Part shown: positions 58,008-64,000 of the stretch, one piece after another
Layout of the letters: each line of letters opens with the position of its first letter
Numbering within the stretch: the first letter of the stretch is position 1
DNA from: Moniliella sp. 'wahieum'
Lineage: Eukaryota > Basidiomycota > Moniliellomycetes > Moniliellales > Moniliellaceae
Reading direction: 5' to 3'
DNA: 64,000 nt
Assembly: GCA_003971905.1 (NCBI GenBank)
Contig: RSEE01000012.1
Span: 496,001 to 560,000 of the forward strand
Position numbers and translations under genes: made by a program
The notes under the pieces: generated by a model
What the model saw: only the letters and a program-made list of their open reading frames with translations
What the model was told of the DNA's origin: nothing
Database searches by the model: none

Positions 58008-60245
58008 ATGGCATCTCCCACGCCTGGACCCGGGCCTGGGTCCATCCTGCTCCCTCTCTCGCCGCCCCCACGCCACCCCGAGCACGAGTACTTCCCTCCC
58101 CCTCCCCCCCCCAAGGAGCCCCGCGTGCGCTCGCCTGCCCCGCTGCCCAACCGCCTCAGTGCCACCTACAGCCACCACCCACGCCTCCCGCGCCTCCGTC
58201 CTCACCACCGCCAGCGGCAGCGGCAGCGGCAGCACATCTACCGAATGGGAGGAGCACGCCGGGCGCGTCGAGATGCGGGGGCGCACGATTCAAGTGGTCG
58301 CGGATGCGTATGCCCGCGCAGGCACCGTTAGCCACCTCCTCATCCCGCGCACCGCTTCCCAAGTCGGGGCCTTCCTCGCCTCGATCCCGCTCCAGGCGCT
58401 GGAGGAGATGGATGTGTCGTACTGCCAGCTGAGCTCCTTCCCCTTCTCTTTCAGCACCAATTTGCGCGTGCTCAATGTCGAAGGAAACCCCTTAGGCGAC
58501 CCTCCGGCATGTCTGGCTGATCTCACCGCACTCACCACCCTGGTGTGGAGCAAGACTGGTGCACAGCACGTGCCCGACCTATCGCCGTTACGTGAACTCA
58601 CTACGCTTGCTCTTGCGGGCAACCAGCTGATTGAGCCCCCGAGGTGGATCCATCGTCTCCCGCGCCTCAATCACCTTCAGCTCGAGGACAACCCATTGAT
58701 CGATCCTTGGCGCGAACTCCTCTTCCCCTCCGCTTTTCAGTCTTCCCGTTCCTCCCGTCCCTCAGCTGGTGTCTCCACCTCTCCAGCTTCACCCCGCCCT
58801 TGGAGTCCACGCCTCTCCCACAGCCCCCGTCTTTCAGGCTTACCAATACGCACCTTTCCCCTCGACTGGACCGGTACAGGCTCTCCCGATCGCTCGCGCA
58901 GGCGATGGACTAAGTTCATGCGTCCCTCTTTCTCGGGTGAGGGAGAGATGTTGTCCGCACCTCATTCCCCACATTTGGAAGAGCCGCGACCGACGTTGGA
59001 TGTGAGTGGGCTGGATTCGGCATTGGAGATCCTTTCCAACGAGGAGGTGCCGCTGGCGGTGCTGCGCCAATATCTGCAGGACTTGGATGAACTCTGCTCC
59101 CCCCTCCCCCCCGGGCCTACCAGAGTTGAGACCGGTGTCCCCATGACGGGCTTAGGGCCGGCTATGGCGTCCCAATCTGCCGCGGGAGGGCGAGTGGAAG
59201 AGATACAGAGAACGGCTACGGATAACCCTTCTCGTCGCCAACAAATTCTCGCCGAGCTGCTTGACTCGGAGGAGCGGTACGTGCAAGGGCTGACAACGCT
59301 TGTTGACGTCTACATTTCTTCCCTCCGCGGCATCATTCCTCCCTCGCATGACCGTATTGTGTTCAGCAACGTCGAGTCGCTGTTGGCCTTCCATCGGGTC
59401 TTTCTCCCTTCTCTCCGCATCGCCAAGGATGGGGAAGGAGTGGGACGGGTATTTGTCGAGCACATGGCGTTCTTACGCCTGTATATCTACATCTACATTC
59501 TACGCGTCCCGAAGCAGCAGTTGTGCTGGAACAGTGGAACAAACCGCTCAAGAGGAAGAGTCTGCCTCGGGAGGAGAAAAAATCAGATTTGCCCTCAACG
59601 CAAAGGAAAGCGATCCAGCTGGCGCTCCGGCGTGCTGATGAGGACCCACGCACTTCCTCCCTTGGGTTGGGCAGCTACCTCTTACTTCCCGTTCAGAGGA
59701 TACCTCGCTACCGTCTTTTCCTCGAGGATTTGGTCCGATCTTCTGCCCCCGGCGCGTCCGGCGCGGGGGCGAGGCGCTTACCCAGCTTCTCCAGATGGCG
59801 GGGGGCATCAACGAGGCCCAAAAACGGGCCGAGATGGAGAGACAGCTGCACGCATGGGGGGACAAGCTGAGTGGATTGACATTGAACGTGCCCCACCGTC
59901 GGCTGTTGCGGGACGGGCAGTTGTGCCTGCAACACATCGTGCGTTTGGGCCAGTTTTATCTTACGCAGCAAAGTGAACTGGGCAAGGTGGATGTCCTGGA
60001 CGTGGAACGACCGGGGACGACAGTCACACTGCTCCTGTGCAGCGATACCATCGTTCTTGTCCTACCGCTGGGCGGGGGGGAAGACGCTTACTGCACAGCT
60101 GGATCTCTGTGACGCCAAGCTGGAGCGCGACACCCTCCGTCTCAGGGGCGAGAAAGCCATCTACTACCTTTCAGCGTCGTCCGAGGCCCTGGCAGAGGAG
60201 TGGGCGCGCGAAGTCCAAGATGCTTATTGGGCGTGGAGGGGGTGA
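58008..60245 (+). CDS. Rho guanine-nucleotide exchange factor with N-terminal leucine-rich repeats (LRR-DH-PH)
   Basis: The ATG at 58008 gives MASPTPGPGPGSILLPLSPP. A Pro-rich head and a Gly-Ser tract are followed by four or five leucine-rich repeats (about 58390-58710): LEEMDVSYCQLSSFP, LRVLNVEGNPLGDPPACLAD, LTTLALAGNQLIEPPRWI, LNHLQLEDNPLIDPW. After a Ser/Pro linker comes the DH domain (about 59230-59790): RQQILAELLDSEERYVQGLT, then SYLLLPVQRIPRYRLFLEDL (the CR3 helix). A PH domain closes the protein (about 59930-60230: LRDGQLCLQHIVR, VTLLLCSDTIVLVLPLGG, AIYYLSASSEALAEEWAREV). DH-PH modules activate Rho/Rac/Cdc42 GTPases at membranes to control polarity and morphogenesis. Frame slips occur near 58200, 59490, 59760 and 60100. 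It is about 745 residues and intronless. Confidence 0.88.
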
Positions 60246-60559
60246 GGGCGCGAGGGGTGTTATATACCATGTCTTGTACTTCTAGACGTCTGTGTGTATA
60301 TGCAGTGCATTGTATGCCTTGACAGAAACGTCAGGCAGCCTCAGAGCTTCCTTCGTGGAACCGCATAAACGACATGGACTGACTGTCCCTCCTCCCAAAT
60401 TCACATCGAACCGCCCGGCCAGACCAGCGTAGCTCGCACTTACGGCGGGTCTATGACAGAATCATCGGGGGAACCGGAGAGGCGCTGGGGTGCGGAGGAG
60501 TTGAGGCACTCGTCGGCCGTGAGGTTGAAGTGATCGCGGGGGCCGTACAGTACAAGTGA

Positions 60560-60890
60560 GCCTCACTTGCTTGAACGCGGAGTGGCGACCGGTATCAATA
60601 TCGTGCATCATACATCACGTGGCCACTGGACAGGCGACGGGGGATCGAGTGATCGCCTCCATGCTAAAAGCCACTAGTCTGCCAAAAGACGCAGCGGGCC
60701 AGTTTCTTCAGGAAGCCTGTCACACTGCCCCCACGTGGCGGACTAGTATATGTGCACTAGCAAGCGATCAAGAAGAGATCAATATTCAATGGTGGATGAT
60801 CGATGATTGATGATTGATGACGCGGATGATGCATGATGCATGATGCATGACGATGGCCAACAATGGATGATGGATGATGCATTACTGGTT
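60560..60890. repeat. palindromic island upstream of the LtrA-like gene
   Basis: GTGGATGATCGATGATTGATG followed by ATTGATGACG (60791-60822), then GATGATGCATGATGCATGAT with GCATGACGATGG (60827-60854) and AATGGATGATGGATGATGC (60861-60879). It lies 210-310 bases upstream of the start codon. Confidence 0.7.
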
Positions 60891-61091
60891 CCCCGCATCT
60901 GTGCTCCTGTGCCTGAACGCAGGGAGACCCCGGCGTGCAATGCCCAGTTCTTACATCATGCTTTGTCTATTTTCGCCCTAACAGGCATTCCCCGAGCTGG
61001 ACAATCGGATCCATTGATTCTATGTAACCCCCTTCCCGAATCGACAGTCCATCTCGCGTATCTGCCCCCTCCCACCATCGGCTTTCCGCAC

Positions 61092-63075
61092 ATGGGCGAC
61101 AGTAGGGACAGCGCCACCTCATCCCACAGTCCCGACGCCAAGGGAAAGGTGCCGGACCACACGACACATCCAGCAGTCATGCCCATGTCCACCATCTCAA
61201 GTTCGGCGCGATTCCAACCGCTGGCTTTGGCACGGTTGCCGATCTGGAGCGCGAACCCAGCCATGTCTCTCTCGAGCAGACTTGTGGAAGAAACAATGAT
61301 GGGGAGAGTACCAGAAAACGCGCAATGGTGCGCGACCGCGCTGTGGAGGTTCTCGATGCCGAGTCCCGCCGCATTCACGACAAGCGCCGCTATCTCTTCC
61401 GCAAACCACGGGCACTGCAGTATTTCCGAGGGAAGACCTTGATCCGGTCTGACGAAGAACGCTCCTCGTCCCGGTTGGAACTCTTTTTTGACCTCACCTT
61501 CGTCGGGCTGGTGAGCGTAGGGGGAGAGGAGGTGTCTGCCGACCCGGTCGGCTCGGCATTGGTCCGTTTCCTTCTCACTTTTGCCGCTGTTTTCCTTATT
61601 TGGTCCTGGATGCGGGAAATCTTTAATGCTTTTTACCGCGACGATCTTGAAAGCCGGGTGATGGTGTTGTTTGTTATGGCTTGCCTGATTGTTTTTGGAA
61701 ATAACTCGACCCATGTCGAGCTGCGCGAAGGCAAGGGCGGCAATGCACGCGCCGTGACCATTGCGTCCTACCTTCTTGCCGAACTGTGTATATTCTCTCA
61801 CTTTGTTTTCTACTCGTTTCACGTCAAGGCCTTCCGTATCCAGCTCCTTTCCCACTGCTGTATGGATTATTTCCTCTGGCATCTGGATCGGAGCCATCTT
61901 TGTCGATGAACGTGCGGCGGTAGCGATGGCGACTGTTGCCCTCGTTATCGAGTACGTGGGCTGGTTTACCGTCTATAGCCCCCCCTTCAAACGCTTGCTC
62001 AAGCTGCGTTACAGCTCCGCTACCAACATTGAGCATTCGCTGGAGCGGCATTCCGACTTCATCACCTTGGTTACGGGCGAATTTGTCGCGTCCGCTTTCA
62101 AGGGTCAACCGGCCGGGGTTGGGTTCCACGACCGTGCTGGACGTGCGATCATGTGCCTTATGGTAGCTTGGGCTTTCCAGCTGCTCTATATCAATGGCGG
62201 CGGGTCAATCAAGATCATTCACCCTATCCGTTACTCAGTCTACACTGTATTTATCTTTTCACTGCCCACATCCCCGTCGCCGCCCTCACCATTTGTGGTG
62301 ACGGGATGGGGGAGATGATCAAGGAGAGCCATGCGTCAACCGGACTTCGTTGGCTCGTGTGCGAGTCCTTCGCGGTTGCGATGCTGGGCATGTGGGTGCT
62401 GGCCATGATCGAGGTCGAGGAAGATGCGAAGGGGATACTCTGGATGCCCAAATGGCTACGCCTATTCCCCCGTCTCATCGCCATGACCGTCGCAGCCTTC
62501 CTTCCCTTTACTTATCAGCTCCCTGCCATGCCCGAGGAAGGCGAAGAACAACAGGAGCTGGAGCTCACCAGACTCGTTCGCCGCGCCCTTGAATCCATTC
62601 CAGGCGGTACTGACACCATTCAACATCACGGAGACGACCTTACCACCACCAAGTTGCTCGGCATCCTTACTGTCCTTTCTGTCTTCTGCTTAGTGTGGGA
62701 ACTGGTGGGCGCCCTGAACGGTCCTAATGCGCCTGATGAGTCGGCCCACCGCACCTAATTGACCTTGCCTCTAGCAAACTAGGGGATCGCCACACCACGG
62801 TCGCTGCGCTTCAGACACCGAAATGGAAGGGCGTACCAACTGTTTTGGAACCAGGTTTGTTCCACTTTGACTATTCTCGTCAGCGCGGGCCTGCGCCACT
62901 TGCGGACGAGGCCGAAGCGTCGCGACAAGAAGATGCGCTCCAGCATCAAGCCCCTAGCCGAACGTCATTTCATTCGGCGCCCCCGGCCCCGCTTTCCTCC
63001 GAGCTGCCCAAGCCTTCGAAGCAAACGTCAGGCGAAGGTGTTGAGAACGCCGCGTCCGAAACTTCCGAGTGGTAG
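61092..63075 (+). CDS. Low-temperature-requirement A (LtrA) family membrane protein
   Basis: The ATG at 61092 gives MGDSRDSATSSHSPDAKGK; ATG at 61325 is an alternative. Family marks: SSRLELFFDLTFVGLVSVGG, a run of hydrophobic segments (VRFLLTFAAVFLIWSWMREI, VMVLFVMACLIVFGNN, VALVIEYVGWFTVYS), the internal NIEHSLERHSDFITLVTGE motif, IMCLMVAWAFQLLYINGGG, AHIPVAALTICGDGM and a last TM LLGILTVLSVFCLVWELVGA. LtrA proteins are multi-span membrane proteins named for a Listeria cold-growth locus; fungal members have unknown substrates. One frame reaches a stop at 62758. The next frame stays open with a polar tail (SKLGDRHTTVAALQTPKWKG) to 63075, and I take it as the true C-terminus after another frame slip. 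Other slips are near 61315, 61860 and 62260. Confidence 0.8.
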
Positions 63076-63819
63076 GAACTGTGAGGAATTTGGAATGTCC
63101 AGGCTTGAGAGTGGCCATGTACCCGCGAAAGATCTGCCACTGATTCAGATGCACTGTGGCTCTCCCTTCTCTTCCACCCCCGCCTATTGGAGCTATTTCG
63201 TTCCTCACACCCTGCTTTCCGTCCTATACTGTCATCGTTATTCAAGCCTCTGTTTCTTGTCCGCACTTTGCGACGTTCTAATCGTTTGTCATTCACGTCG
63301 TGTTGTCGCTCTTTTTGTTTAACCACGAACTACGTTGTCTATAGCTGATAGGAGATTTGCGGAGATAGGTGTTCGACGGTCAAAACATACCCTTGAGAGG
63401 TCCAACGTCCACATCAATTTGTCCTTCATTCGCTTTCCAAGGGTAGTCGGAGCGGTGGCTGCGAAGCAGGCACACTTCCATGCTATACTCTTTGTATTGG
63501 TCCCGTCTCCTGGCCTAGTTAGTCCAAATGATGCGTCCACGACACATTGCATATTTCCGGATAAGAATGCATGCACATCATTATGGTGGGTTGGTTTTTC
63601 TTTGCCCGCTTGGGGATTTGGGCCTGGTTTGAGACTGTTTTTTCAAGGAAATCTGTCCCTCCCTCTTTGCAAACCAAGCAGGTTGGCACTACAAACCCCA
63701 AACGTAGGCGGGGAGAAAGGAGGGGGATCAAGAAATGCATGGTCCACACCTCGCTCGAGGTGTAGAACAACAGCTGAGGACATGAATTGCATCCCCCGCC
63801 TTTTGGAGGTGAAGTCGCT
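63076..63819. other. spacer between convergent genes
   Basis: These 740 bases, 3' to both the LtrA-like gene and the L40 gene, show no gene, no palindromic island and only weak T-rich stretches (63220-63330 and 63590-63650). Confidence 0.6.
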
Positions 63820-64000
63820 TTACTTGAGCACCTTCTTCTTGCGCAGCTGCGACGAGTGGCCGCACTTGCGCTTACGGCAGTTGGTCGCACGGGGAGGAAG
63901 GCGCGCGTAGCACTTGCGGCAAATCTGCTTCTCCACGTTCGTCTTCGACGCGAGGACCTTGAGCGATGGCTCAATGATACCACCCAGCAGGCTAGCGGAG
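63820..64000 (-). CDS. RPL40: Ubiquitin-60S ribosomal protein L40 fusion, C-terminal part
   Basis: Reading leftward from the window end: [54 protein letters not shown], stop at 63820-63822. This is eL40, with its four zinc ligands CRKC and CRKRKC. In nearly all eukaryotes it is made as a ubiquitin fusion and cleaved after the Gly-Gly that precedes IIEP; Gly-Gly is visible here, and the ubiquitin part lies beyond the window. The bases just before (SLL instead of the usual ubiquitin end RLR) may hide an intron acceptor (CTAG at about 63990) or an error. Confidence 0.97.
   Translation of the reverse strand, partial: SASLLGGIIEPSLKVLASKTNVEKQICRKCYARLPPRATNCRKRKCGHSSQLRKKKVLK

Noticed and set aside
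60956-61897. Long minus-strand frame opposite the LtrA-like gene
   Set aside because: It is the antisense shadow of a gene with clear LtrA motifs.

Overview
The window is nuclear DNA of a fungus, most likely a basidiomycete. The genes are typical of Dikarya (ILV5, SEC23, SVF1, PHO13, a TB2/DP1/HVA22 reticulon-like gene, an aspartate/glutamate-type mitochondrial carrier, ubiquitin-L40). Introns are few and short (about 55-96 nt), with GT-AG ends and a CTGAC branch site close to the acceptor. Coding regions are GC-rich, with long Ala/Pro/Ser tracts. Low intron density would suit Ustilaginomycotina or a similar lineage, but the species cannot be named from the sequence alone.

Layout, left to right: a broken MFS sugar transporter (-), 4.5 kb of gene-poor DNA, an F-box protein (+), a Ser/Pro-rich protein (-), a YOP1-like gene (+), a large PH-domain protein (-), 4 kb of repeats and retroelement scraps, an LRR protein (+), SVF1 (-), a J-domain/X-domain chaperone (-), an AGC-like carrier (-), a Ty3/Gypsy fossil (about 29.5-31.5 kb), ILV5 (+), a GFA/CENP-V-type protein (-), 3.4 kb of repeats with a small double zinc-knuckle ORF and a GGAGGAT minisatellite, a GIG1/DUF3605 protein (+), an unidentified nuclear protein (-), PHO13-type phosphatase (-), a large Ser/Pro/His-rich protein (-), a DUF1764 protein (+), SEC23 (-), 2.7 kb of gene-poor DNA, a small unidentified protein (-), an LRR-DH-PH RhoGEF (+), an LtrA-family membrane protein (+), and the L40 end of a ubiquitin fusion gene (-).

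Two themes run through the window. First, nearly every gene reads cleanly only when the frame is allowed to slip by one base at several places, often in homopolymers. This includes genes that should be essential (ILV5, SEC23). The simplest reading is assembly-level indel error, not decay, so CDS spans are given from start codon to stop codon across these slips. Second, many 5' gene flanks contain islands of short palindromic or quasi-palindromic words (TGCATGATGCATGA, GTCACATGTCAC, CTGAGCGCTCAG, GCTTGAAGCTTGAAG). The tight spacers between convergent genes lack these islands. This promoter-side pattern is the most interesting unexplained structure here.

The genes do not form one pathway. They are scattered housekeeping and regulatory functions: branched-chain amino-acid synthesis, COPII coat, ER shaping, mitochondrial transport, Rho signalling, protein folding and ribosome. 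Retroelement remnants lie in the longer gaps.
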